This document shows, one piece after another, positions 50,753 through 58,922 of a stretch of 64,000 nucleotides of DNA; within the stretch, counting starts at the first letter, position 1, and every line of letters starts with the position of its first letter. Both the position numbers and the translations under genes were made by a program. The stretch lies in the NCBI GenBank assembly GCA_050245915.1, contig JBFWWZ010000002.1:62001-126000 (forward strand), given 5' to 3'. The notes below the pieces were generated by a model. That model made no database searches, had not been told where the DNA came from, and worked only from the letters and a program-made list of their open reading frames with translations. Source of the DNA: JBDSKH01 sp050245915 (GTDB lineage: Bacteria > Actinomycetota > Actinomycetes > Actinomycetales > Microbacteriaceae).

Positions 50753-50848
50753 GGGGGAACTCCTCGAGGTCAAGGCGGCGCGTGCTGTGGACACATTCTT
50801 GCGCGAGAACGGGCGCGCACGCGTCCCGGTTGCGAATCGTGACGCGGC

Positions 50849-50861
50849 TACCCTGGAAACA
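50849..50861 (+). promoter_or_regulatory. Leaderless promoter of the GT-C gene
   Basis: The -10 hexamer TACCCT (50849-50854) is followed by six bases and the ATG at 50861, so transcription is predicted to begin on the A of the start codon. No ribosome binding site is present. Confidence 0.55.
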
Positions 50862-52153
50862 TGACGGATGCTTTCCCGCGTTCGCGCGGCATCCGTGCGA
50901 CCTTGCAGAGCGTGCTGCAGCACCCGATCGTGCTGTGGGTCGCGTTCGTCGCCGCGCATTTCGTGCTCGGGCTGCTCGGCCTGTTCGGCCCCGGTTGGCC
51001 GCTCGGCGACGTCAGCCAGACCTACCGGTTCTGGGTGACGACGGGGCTCGACTCGGGCATCTGGGTGGGCATCGACACCGTCTGGGTGTACCCGATCGTC
51101 GCCCTCGTCCCCATGCTGGCCGCCCACCTGTTCGGCCCGGACCAGTTCACGCCGACCTGGCTGACCGAGGTCATGATCGTCGACGCGGTGGCGTTCCTGG
51201 TCATCGTGTCGTTCCACCGCGACCGGCGGCTGACCACGGTCGGCTGGTGGTGGCTCGGCTTCCTGCTGCTGCTCGGGCCGGTCGCCGTGGGGCGGGTGGA
51301 CTCGATCACGGTGCCGGTCGCCATCGTCGGCGTGCTGCTGCTGGCGGCGCGGCCGGCGCTCGCGGCGGTGCTGCTCTCCGTCGCGACGTGGATCAAGGTC
51401 TGGCCGGCGGCGCTCATCGCGGCGGCGATCGTGACCATGCGGGAGAGGTGGCGGGTGCTCGCGGGTGCTGCCGCGGCATCCATCGTCATCGCCGTGGTCG
51501 CGCTGCTGCTCGGGGCGGGCGGCAACCTGTTCAGCTTCATCGGCCAGCAGGCGGGCCGCGGCCTGCAAGTGGAGTCGCCGATCGGCACGTTCTGGATGTG
51601 GGACGCGTGGGCGACGCAGTCGTCGCGCAGCATCGTCTACTACGACCAGGCGATCCTGACCTATCAGGTGGTCGGGCCGGGTGCGGTGACCGCCGCCGCC
51701 ATCGTCACGCCGGTACTGGCGGTCGTGACCGCCGCGCTGCTCGTGCTCGGCTTCGTCGCGATGCGGCGCGGGGTGCCCGCCGCCGAGTTGCTGCCTCCTC
51801 TGACGCTGGCGATCACGACCGCGCTGATCCTGTTCAACAAGGTCGGCTCGCCGCAGTTCGTGACCTGGCTGGCCGTCCCGATCGTGCTCGGCCTGACCGC
51901 CTCGGTCACGGGGCACGGTGCGTCGTTCCGCGTGCCCGCGATCCTCGGACTCGTGATCGCCGGGCTCACCCAGCTCATCTACCCGTACCTCTACGACCAG
52001 CTGATCGGCCTGAACTTCACGATGCTGCTGATCCTGTCGGCGCGGAACGTGCTGTACGTCGCGCTGCTGCTCTGGGCGATCGTCGCGGTCGTCGACGCAG
52101 TGCGGTTCGAGCCGGAGGTGACACCGCGCAGGCAGAGCGTCGCGGCCACCTAG
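50861..52153 (+). CDS. GT-C family membrane glycosyltransferase (GT87/DUF2029-like)
   Basis: The 430-residue protein has about ten to eleven membrane helices. Family traits include an acidic loop after the first helix (GPGWPLGDVSQTYRFW with Asp), RVDSITVPVAIVGV and SVATWIKVWPAALI. Actinobacterial relatives add mannose or arabinose from polyprenyl-phosphate sugars to cell-envelope glycolipids. The start is leaderless (see promoter). Confidence 0.75.
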   Translation: MTDAFPRSRGIRATLQSVLQHPIVLWVAFVAAHFVLGLLGLFGPGWPLGDVSQTYRFWVTTGLDSGIWVGIDTVWVYPIVALVPMLAAHLFGPDQFTPTWLTEVMIVDAVAFLVIVSFHRDRRLTTVGWWWLGFLLLLGPVAVGRVDSITVPVAIVGVLLLAARPALAAVLLSVATWIKVWPAALIAAAIVTMRERWRVLAGAAAASIVIAVVALLLGAGGNLFSFIGQQAGRGLQVESPIGTFWMWDAWATQSSRSIVYYDQAILTYQVVGPGAVTAAAIVTPVLAVVTAALLVLGFVAMRRGVPAAELLPPLTLAITTALILFNKVGSPQFVTWLAVPIVLGLTASVTGHGASFRVPAILGLVIAGLTQLIYPYLYDQLIGLNFTMLLILSARNVLYVALLLWAIVAVVDAVRFEPEVTPRRQSVAAT

Positions 52154-52164
52154 GCTGGAATGTC

Positions 52165-53424
52165 GTGACCTCCCTCTCGCCCGCGCGCACGCGGCTCGCG
52201 CTCCTCGCCCTCGCCCTCGGCGGGTTCGGCATCGGAGCGACCGAGTTCGTGGCGATGGGGCTGCTGCCCGACATCGCGCGCGACCTCTCGCCGGCGCTCT
52301 ACGCCAGCTCGCCCGAGGATGCGCTGGCGAGGACCGGCGCGATGATCTCGGCCTACGCGGCGGGTGTCGTCGTGGGCGCCCCGACGATCGCGGCGTTCGC
52401 CGCCCGGTTCCCGCGACGCAGCCTGCTGGTCGCCCTGGCGGTGGCGTTCACGCTCGGCACCGTCGCGTCGGCGCTCGCGCCCACGTTCGAGCTGGTCGTC
52501 GCGGCGCGGTTCGTGGCGGCGCTGCCGCACGGCGCCTACTTCGGCGTCGCCGCGCTCGTCGCCGCCGGGCTGATGGGTCCGGGGAACCGCGGCCGGGGCG
52601 TCGCGTTCGTGCTGTCCGGGCTGACGATCGCGAACGTCGTCGGCGTGCCGCTCATCACACTGCTCGGACAGACCGCGGGCTGGCGCATCGCCTACCTGGT
52701 GGTCGCCGCGATCTTCGCCGCCACCCTCGTGGCGATCCTGGCCTTCGTGCCCGCGCAGCCGGGCGACCCGGCCGCCACCTTCCGGCGGGAGCTGAAGGTG
52801 TTCCGGCGGGTCGGGGTCTGGTTCGCGCTGCTCACCGGAGCGATCGGCTTCGGCGGGTTCTTCGCCGTCTACAGCTATGTCGCCCCGCTCGCCACCGAGG
52901 TGCCCGGCCTGCCCGCCTCCTTCGTGCCGTTCGCGCTCGTCGCGGCCGGCGTCGGCATGACGGTGGGCAACCTGATCGGCGGCCGGCTCGCCGACACCGG
53001 GGCGGGCCGTGCGATCTTCATCTGCTTCGGCGCGTTCGCCGTCGCCCTGCTGCTGCTGGCGCTCACCGCGGGCAACCCGGTCGGCCTGTTCGGAGGCCTG
53101 CTGCTGGTGGGCGCCGCAGCGTCGGCGCTCAGCCCCGTCATCCAGACCCGCCTGATGGATGTCGCGGGCGACTCCCAGACGCTGGCCGCGGCGATCAACC
53201 ACTCGTCGCTCAACATCGGCAACAGCCTGGGCGCGTACCTCGGCGGCCTGGTGATCGCCGCCGGCTTCGGCTTCGTCGCACCGACCTGGCTCGGGCTGCT
53301 GCTCTGCGTGCCCGGCGTGCTGTTCGCGCTGGGCGGCGCACTGGTGAGCAAGCACCTGCTGACGGAGACCGGTTCGATCCGGACGAAAGATCCCGACGAC
53401 GGCGTGACGCCGCTCGGGGCGTGA
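52165..53424 (+). CDS. MFS transporter, DHA1 type
   Basis: The 419-residue protein has 12 predicted membrane helices and the family pattern GIGATEFVAMGLLPDIA at the N-terminus, YAAGVVVGAPTIAAFAARFP after helix 2 and GPGNRGRGVAFVLSGLTIANVV. It resembles sugar- or arabinose-efflux and chloramphenicol-resistance-type transporters; the substrate is unknown. The start is GTG 52165, eight bases after TAGGCT; the nearby ATG 52159 runs into a stop. Confidence 0.9.
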   Translation: MTSLSPARTRLALLALALGGFGIGATEFVAMGLLPDIARDLSPALYASSPEDALARTGAMISAYAAGVVVGAPTIAAFAARFPRRSLLVALAVAFTLGTVASALAPTFELVVAARFVAALPHGAYFGVAALVAAGLMGPGNRGRGVAFVLSGLTIANVVGVPLITLLGQTAGWRIAYLVVAAIFAATLVAILAFVPAQPGDPAATFRRELKVFRRVGVWFALLTGAIGFGGFFAVYSYVAPLATEVPGLPASFVPFALVAAGVGMTVGNLIGGRLADTGAGRAIFICFGAFAVALLLLALTAGNPVGLFGGLLLVGAAASALSPVIQTRLMDVAGDSQTLAAAINHSSLNIGNSLGAYLGGLVIAAGFGFVAPTWLGLLLCVPGVLFALGGALVSKHLLTETGSIRTKDPDDGVTPLGA

Positions 53425-53460
53425 TCTCGATGTGCGGCTGCGTCGCTACTCGATCACCGG
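53422..53460. repeat. Dispersed gene-end repeat, copy d (diverged)
   Basis: TGATCTCGATGTGCGG begins at the MFS stop codon and CGTCGCTACTCGATCACCGG ends just before the convergent response-regulator stop. It is the least conserved copy. Confidence 0.6.
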
Positions 53461-53461
53461 G

Positions 53462-54121
53462 TCAGAAGGAGCCGGACGGGGCGTCCTGGATCAGGATGCC
53501 GTCCTGGATGGCACGTTTCCGCAGCGCCACCTTCGTGCCGACGTCGATGCCGGCGACCCGGTACTTCTCCCGGATGCGCTTCAGGTAGCTCTTCGCCGTC
53601 TCCTCCGAGATGCCGAGTTCGTAGGCGACCGACTTGACCGGCTCGCCACCGCCGTACAGCGCCATCACACGACGTTCCTGTGCGCTCAGCTTCGGGGCGC
53701 CGCCGATGTCGCCGGCGTTCAGCGCCAGGTCGAGTTCGGCCGAGATGAAGCTCTCGCCCTGCGCGGCGGCGCGGATCGCCTCGACGATCATCTCCACCGG
53801 CTCGCTCTTCACCAGGTACCCCAGCGCTCCGGCGCCGAGCGCCTCGCGCACGATGTTCGGCTCGGAGTACGTGCTCATCAGCACGACCTTCACGCCCGTG
53901 GTCTTCAGCGTCGAGATCTTCAGCGAGATGGGGATGTTGTCTTTCAGGTCGACGTCGAGCAGCACGACGTCGACGGGGAACTCGGGGCTGGTCAGCAGCT
54001 CGGGCCAGCTGCTCACCGCGGACACCATGTTGATGTCGTCCGCAGCGCTGCGGATCCATTCCGTGAGCGCGCCGAGCAGCATCTTGTGGTCGTCGACGAG
54101 AGCGAGACGAATCGGGGCCAT
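53462..54121 (-). CDS. NarL/LuxR-type response regulator
   Basis: The 219-residue protein has a receiver domain with acidic pocket D10/D11, phosphoacceptor D56 (VVLLDVDLK) and K105, and a C-terminal LuxR-type helix-turn-helix (KSVAYELGISEETAKSYLKR). It is the output of the adjacent histidine kinase. The ribosome binding site AGGAGAG precedes ATG 54121. The target genes are unknown. Confidence 0.92.
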   Translation of the reverse strand: MAPIRLALVDDHKMLLGALTEWIRSAADDINMVSAVSSWPELLTSPEFPVDVVLLDVDLKDNIPISLKISTLKTTGVKVVLMSTYSEPNIVREALGAGALGYLVKSEPVEMIVEAIRAAAQGESFISAELDLALNAGDIGGAPKLSAQERRVMALYGGGEPVKSVAYELGISEETAKSYLKRIREKYRVAGIDVGTKVALRKRAIQDGILIQDAPSGSF

Positions 54122-54153
54122 CGGTCTCTCCTTCCGTTTCGTTCTAGGCCAGG

Positions 54154-55440
54154 TCAGGCACTGTGGTCGGCCGGGTTGTCGACGACGCATTCGATGTCGA
54201 CCCGAAGACTGGATTGCTGAGTGGAGTCAGAGTAACGCCCGACCCGTCCGATGGCGTCCCAGATCGTCGGGTCGACACGATTCCGTGGCACACCCGTCGT
54301 GGTGATGGTGATCGGGATCAGCAGCTTGTGGTTCGGCAACTGGCCGCCGGCGGCGTCGACGGGGCCGATCTGCAGCTCGACCGTGCGGTTCGGGTTCGCC
54401 TTCGTGGTGTCGCTGACCAGCAGCCACGCGGTCGACAGCAGGCCGTCGCGCTGCACCGGGTCGAGGAGGCCGGCGAGGCTGGACTTGTCGACCAGCGTCA
54501 CCGACTTGCCCAGCAGCTCCGACTCGCTGACGGCGTGATACAGCCACGTCTCGCGCCGGCCCTCGATGAGGTGCAGCCGAAGCTCCGTGGCGAGGGACGC
54601 CGCGACGGAGGCCATCTTCGGGGCCAGCGGAAGTGCGGTCTTGCGGGTCGCGATGGAGTCGAGCAGTTCCTCCGCCGCCAGGTCGAGACGCGCCAGCTCC
54701 TCCGACGCGAGCATGCCGACCGCGAACCGCGGCGCCGACACGGTGCTCTGCGTGAGCACGCGGTCGAGCTCCACCTGCACCATCCGGCGGAACGATTCGA
54801 TGATCACCACTCCGATCAGGGCGGGGAGCACCGCCGACGCGAGCGCCGTGACCTGCGGCGCGAGCCATTCGCCGTCGAGGGGCACGCCGGCGGGCGCGTC
54901 GAGGAACATGGCGACGGCGAGCGCCAGCGCCAGCACGCCCCCGGCGACCAGGATCTCGGTCGGGCCCCGCACCGTCACCACGACCAGCAGGGTCATGCCG
55001 GCGGCGATGGCGGCCGTCGCGTACCTGCCGATGCTGTGCAGATCCCAGATCGCGATGATGTCGAGGGCCACCGCGACGGCCAGCCCGGTAAGGAAGAGCG
55101 CGAACATCCAGTCGGGCAGCCGGTCGTTGATCACGCGGGACGCGATGATGCCCGCCACCAGCACGGCGAGCAGAACGACCCAGGATGCGATGGCCGCGAC
55201 CGGCTTCGGGTACGTGTCGCCACCCCACAGCGCGATGAACCAGCTGAATCCGTAGATCGCCCGCAGCACGACCAGGATCGCCGCCCCGAGCCCCAGGAAC
55301 GCGACGCCGAGGCTCGCGCGGTGCGCGCTGTTCGCGACCCGGCCGGAGCGCCGGGGCTGCTTCACCTTCTTGCGGCCCGCGCCGGTGATGACGACGCCGA
55401 GGGTGTTCTCCTCGGGGGCGGAGAACGTGCCGCCGCTCAC
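54154..55440 (-). CDS. Membrane protein of unknown function between kinase and response regulator
   Basis: The 428-residue protein has about eight membrane helices in residues 35-230 and a cytoplasmic helical/strand C-terminal half. In the latter, LASEELARLDLAAEELLDSI and VAASLATELRLHLIEGRRET recall a dimerisation/histidine-kinase-like region, and WLLVSDTTKANPNRTVELQI recalls a degenerate ATPase (N-box) segment, but no intact G-boxes are seen. It may be a pseudo-kinase that modulates the true kinase, with which it overlaps by four bases (GTGA). Confidence 0.75.
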   Translation of the reverse strand: MSGGTFSAPEENTLGVVITGAGRKKVKQPRRSGRVANSAHRASLGVAFLGLGAAILVVLRAIYGFSWFIALWGGDTYPKPVAAIASWVVLLAVLVAGIIASRVINDRLPDWMFALFLTGLAVAVALDIIAIWDLHSIGRYATAAIAAGMTLLVVVTVRGPTEILVAGGVLALALAVAMFLDAPAGVPLDGEWLAPQVTALASAVLPALIGVVIIESFRRMVQVELDRVLTQSTVSAPRFAVGMLASEELARLDLAAEELLDSIATRKTALPLAPKMASVAASLATELRLHLIEGRRETWLYHAVSESELLGKSVTLVDKSSLAGLLDPVQRDGLLSTAWLLVSDTTKANPNRTVELQIGPVDAAGGQLPNHKLLIPITITTTGVPRNRVDPTIWDAIGRVGRYSDSTQQSSLRVDIECVVDNPADHSA

Positions 55441-56636
55441 GAGGTCACCTCGGTGCGCGGGACCTCGAGCACGACGGTGGTGCCGGAACCGGGAGCCGAG
55501 AACAGGCGGGCGTTGCCGCCGACATCGCGCAGGCGCGCGACGACCGACTCCGAGAAGCCGAGCTTGGCGTCGTCGACGTCGTTGATGTCGAAGCCGACCC
55601 CCGAGTCGGTGACGAGGGCGCGCACGATGGCCTCGTCCTCGGTGATGGTCACGTGCGCCTCGGTCACACCGGAGTGGCGGCGCACGTTCTCGAGGCATTC
55701 GGCGAGAGCGAGCAGGAACGCGTCGAGGACCTCGCTCGGCAGCAGCACCTGCCCGGTGCCGTGCCAGTGCACTTCGAGCCCCATCCGGTTGAACCGCTGC
55801 TGCACCGACTCGAGCGTGGTGCCGAGCACCGGTTCGTCCATCGTGGGGATCGGCGAGGTCGCGGTGGAGACGAACGGCTCCCCCTCGGCGGGCGGGGTCG
55901 GGTTCGACCCGAGACGCAGCTGCCGCAGCAGCCGGGCGTCGTCGGCGGCCTGGTCGCGCAGCGCGTCGGGTTTCACGCCGACACCCGAATGCGCGAGCAG
56001 GGTGAGGGTGGCGAGCACCGTGTCGTGCAGCAGCCGAGCCGACTGGCGGCGCTGGGCCTCGAGTTCGCTCGCCTGACGCTCTGCACGGTGGGCGCGGCCG
56101 ATGCTCGCGATCCGCTTCTCGACCTGGGGCACGCCGACGCTGATCCAGATCGCGATCGCCGTCGGAAGCAGCCAGCCCAGCACGACCACGCCCGCGGTGC
56201 GGAGCAGGTGGGGGAGGCCGTCGGCGGCCAGCATCGCCGAACCGGTCACGGCGAGGAACGCCACGCAGAGGACGACGATCCGCGGGGCGCTGGAGGTGAG
56301 GACGAGCGCGCTGGAGGCCAGGGATGCGGCTGCGAGCTCCACGATGGCGGCGTACCCGGCTTCGGGCGACGGACCCGCTCCGACGAAACGGAACACCAGG
56401 ATGATGCCGAGGCCGGAGGCCAGCGCGACGAGCACCCAGACGAGCGAGCGGCTGATGCCGACACGGATCTGGGCGATGGTCAGCAACGTGAACAGCGGAG
56501 CGGACAGCAGCAGCGCGAACGAGTCCACGGCACCGGGAAGGACGGCGCACACCAGTGCGACGGCCGTGAAACTCAGTCCGTAGATGCGGGCGGCCCGCTG
56601 CAGCAGGCGCTCCCGCTCTTTGAGGATCAGGTCCAT
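55437..56636 (-). CDS. Sensor histidine kinase, NarX/LiaS-like (HATPase_c)
   Basis: The 399-residue protein has about six membrane helices (20-170), a coiled linker, a dimerisation helix with H204 (RLLHDTVLATLTLLAHSG) and a C-terminal ATPase domain with N-box LAECLENVRRHSG, G1 TDSGVGFD and G2 GSGTTV. It has no large extracellular domain, so it probably senses the membrane. First gene of a three-gene signalling operon. Confidence 0.9.
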   Translation of the reverse strand: MDLILKERERLLQRAARIYGLSFTAVALVCAVLPGAVDSFALLLSAPLFTLLTIAQIRVGISRSLVWVLVALASGLGIILVFRFVGAGPSPEAGYAAIVELAAASLASSALVLTSSAPRIVVLCVAFLAVTGSAMLAADGLPHLLRTAGVVVLGWLLPTAIAIWISVGVPQVEKRIASIGRAHRAERQASELEAQRRQSARLLHDTVLATLTLLAHSGVGVKPDALRDQAADDARLLRQLRLGSNPTPPAEGEPFVSTATSPIPTMDEPVLGTTLESVQQRFNRMGLEVHWHGTGQVLLPSEVLDAFLLALAECLENVRRHSGVTEAHVTITEDEAIVRALVTDSGVGFDINDVDDAKLGFSESVVARLRDVGGNARLFSAPGSGTTVVLEVPRTEVTS

Positions 56637-56745
56637 GACGACTCACATGCTGGCATCGGTGTGACACGAACGGGGGGTGCCACGCGGAGACGCCGGGGCA
56701 CAAAAGGCGGGGTACAGTCGTGCCCAGAGGACATCCGAGGGGGAT

Positions 56746-56775
56746 GCGGGGGCCGGCGGAGACGCCGGCCCCCGC
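56746..56775 (-). terminator. GC-rich hairpin after the lipoprotein gene
   Basis: GCGGGGGCCGGCG (56746-56758) and CGCCGGCCCCCGC (56763-56775) form a perfect 13-bp stem with a GAGA loop, 18 bases beyond the stop of the minus-strand gene. No T tract follows. Confidence 0.7.
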
Positions 56776-56792
56776 CCGTCTGTGCGGCCGGC

Positions 56793-57638
56793 TCAGAGTC
56801 CGCAGTAGGACGAGAAGAACGCGTACATCTGCCCGCGCAGCTCATCGCTCGCCGCGAGCACGTAGCGGCCCTCTGTCCCGTCGGCGAGCGTGACGTACAG
56901 CGGCATCCGGGTGCCGATCTTGTCTTCGGCCAGCGCGTGCGGGTCGCACCGGTTCGGGACGATGGGCACCCGGATCTCGTCCGGGCCGTCCGCGGTCAGC
57001 TCGATGCCCAGCGGCAGCTGGTTCACCCCGATGCCGTCCGGTCCGGCCGGGTTGAGCAGAGTCGTGCTGCTGATGGTCTCCACGGTCACGGTGCCGTCCG
57101 CCCCGGTCGGCTCGACCGAGATGAGCAGCTCGGCGGGCGCGGGTTCCACGACGGGTGCGGTCAGCGACACCGCCGTGAGGTGCGCGATGGCGTCCACGTT
57201 CTCGACCAGGCAGCCTTCGTCGTGCAGCCGGTCGAGCATGTGGAATCCGTCGTCGGGGGCGACGACGGAACTGCCCGAGGTGTCGCCGACGGTCCAGTCG
57301 AAGCTCACGGTGTTATCCGCCGTCAGCGCGTCGCAGGATGCCACGGCCGGGATGTCGACGCGCAGATCGACCGCGTACCCGGGTGGGATCGTGGCGGTGC
57401 GGCCGGGACCCCAGACGAAGCCCTCGGCGAAGTAGTTGGACTCGAGCGTCGCGGCCGTGATGGTGACGGGCTCGTCGCCGTCGTTGTGCACCTCGATCGC
57501 GATCCGGTTCTTCGGGATGTCGGGGCGCGGCTGGTAGACCGAGATGGTGATGCCGTCGGGCGGGTCCTGGATGGGGTCGGCGCCCGGCGCGCACCCCGCC
57601 ATCGCCAGCACCAGGGCAGCGACGAGAAGTCTGCGCAT
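56793..57638 (-). CDS. Lipoprotein of unknown function
   Basis: The 281-residue protein has a lipobox MAGC (Cys16) and appears to contain two immunoglobulin-like beta domains: IAIEVHNDGDEPVTITAATL and VTVETISSTTLLNPAG-like strands. Four further cysteines (near 102, 143, 236 and 279) may form disulfides. No enzymatic motif was seen. It begins two bases after the metX stop, so it is probably co-transcribed with metX, although a link to methionine is not evident. Confidence 0.75.
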   Translation of the reverse strand: MRRLLVAALVLAMAGCAPGADPIQDPPDGITISVYQPRPDIPKNRIAIEVHNDGDEPVTITAATLESNYFAEGFVWGPGRTATIPPGYAVDLRVDIPAVASCDALTADNTVSFDWTVGDTSGSSVVAPDDGFHMLDRLHDEGCLVENVDAIAHLTAVSLTAPVVEPAPAELLISVEPTGADGTVTVETISSTTLLNPAGPDGIGVNQLPLGIELTADGPDEIRVPIVPNRCDPHALAEDKIGTRMPLYVTLADGTEGRYVLAASDELRGQMYAFFSSYCGL

Positions 57639-57639
57639 A

Positions 57640-58845
57640 TCAGTGTTCTAGCAGTCGCCGCAGCTGAGCGCCCACCAGGGCGTCCTCGATGAGGAACGCG
57701 TCGTGCCCGTACGGCGACGAGATGACGACCGGCTGGTCGCCGTCGATGTTGCCGGGCAGGTGCCGCGCGATGATCTCCTGACCCGGCACGGGGAACAGCC
57801 GGTCGCTGTCGATGCCGAGCACGAGGGCTTTCGCCGTCGCACGGGCGAGGGCGGAGGCGGTGCCCCCGCGACCGCGGCCGATGTCGTGGCTGTTCATGGC
57901 ATCCACCAGCACCAGGTAGCTGTTGGCGTCGAAGCGGCGCGTGAACTTGTTGCCGTGGAACCCGAGGTAGCTCTCGACCGCGAACACGCCGCCGTCCCCG
58001 AGCGGGCTGAGGCCGCTCTGCCAGCTGCGCTCGAAACGGTCGTTGAGCTCCGTGGGGGAGCGGTAGTTGAGCAGGGCCATGCGCCGGGCGAGCGCGAGAC
58101 CGCGGTGGGGGCCCGCGCCATCCGGGGCGTCGTAGTAGTCGCCGCCCGCGAATGCCAGATCGAAGCGGATCGCCTCGCTCTGCACCGCGTTGAGGGCGAT
58201 CTGGTCGGCGCTCGACAGCGGTGGGGCGGCGAGCACCGCGACCCGGTCGACGCGATCCGGGAGGCCGACCGCCCATTCCAGCGCCTGCATCCCGCCCATC
58301 GAGCCGCCCACGATCATCGCCCAGCGCGTCACCCCGATCGCGTCGGCGAACGCGGCCTGCGCCGCGACCTGGTCGCGGATCGTCAGGTAGGGGAAGCGGG
58401 AAGCCCACTCGTGGCCGTCGGGCGCCAGGGACGCCGGTCCGGTCGACCCCTGGCATCCGCCGAGCATGTTGGGTGCGACCACGAACCATTCGGCGGGATC
58501 GAGCGGCTTGCCCGGGCCGACCAGGCCGTTCCACCAGCCGGCGGTGGGATGCCCGGCCTTCGCCGCGCCGACGACGTGACTGTCCCCGGTGAGGGCGTGC
58601 AGCACCAGGACCGCGTTGCCGCCGTCGGCGGCGAGCTCACCCCAGGTCTCGTACGCGATGGTGACGGCGGGGATCGTCTCCCCGTGCTCCACGCGGAGGT
58701 CGCCGATCGTGGCGAACCGCCGATCACCGGGGTCGTCGCCGATGCGCCAGGCTCCGGATGCCGGGGGTGCGCCGCTGATGGCCCGACGGTTGGACTCGGT
58801 GACGAACGCAGAGGGCACCGCGTCCTCGGGAGTCTGCCAGTCCAT
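57640..58845 (-). CDS. metX: Homoserine O-acetyltransferase
   Basis: MetX acetylates homoserine in methionine synthesis. The 401-residue alpha/beta hydrolase has VVAPNMLGGCQGSTGP (oxyanion region), RFPYLTIRDQVAAQ, the nucleophile elbow VGGSMGGMQALEW (S182), LGIDSDRLFPVPGQ (Asp) and YGHDAFLIE (His). It follows metY on the same strand; a copy of the gene-end repeat lies between them. ATG 58845 is chosen; in-frame sequence upstream is not protein-like. Confidence 0.94.
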   Translation of the reverse strand: MDWQTPEDAVPSAFVTESNRRAISGAPPASGAWRIGDDPGDRRFATIGDLRVEHGETIPAVTIAYETWGELAADGGNAVLVLHALTGDSHVVGAAKAGHPTAGWWNGLVGPGKPLDPAEWFVVAPNMLGGCQGSTGPASLAPDGHEWASRFPYLTIRDQVAAQAAFADAIGVTRWAMIVGGSMGGMQALEWAVGLPDRVDRVAVLAAPPLSSADQIALNAVQSEAIRFDLAFAGGDYYDAPDGAGPHRGLALARRMALLNYRSPTELNDRFERSWQSGLSPLGDGGVFAVESYLGFHGNKFTRRFDANSYLVLVDAMNSHDIGRGRGGTASALARATAKALVLGIDSDRLFPVPGQEIIARHLPGNIDGDQPVVISSPYGHDAFLIEDALVGAQLRRLLEH

Positions 58846-58884
58846 CTGGTGATTCTCCCGCGCGGTGCCCTCTGTTACGCGCGC

Positions 58885-58922
58885 TGCCGGTCGAGTAGGC
58901 CGGCAGGCCGTGTCGAGACCTA
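58885..58922. repeat. Dispersed gene-end repeat, copy e
   Basis: GCCGGTCGAGTAGGCCGGC and GTGTCGAGACCTA end at 58922. Read on the minus strand this is TAGGTCTCGACAC, whose TAG is the metY stop. Unlike the other copies, this one lies between two genes on the same strand (metY then metX). Confidence 0.72.

Noticed and set aside
52150..53355. 401-residue minus-strand frame opposite the MFS gene
   Set aside because: It has the repetitive Arg/Gly/Glu composition of an antisense shadow in high-GC DNA; the plus strand encodes a clear 12-helix transporter.
56712..56775. Small RNA with promoter TACAGT (56712) and the hairpin at 56746
   Set aside because: The hairpin is better explained as the terminator of the minus-strand lipoprotein gene, and no conserved RNA structure was recognised.
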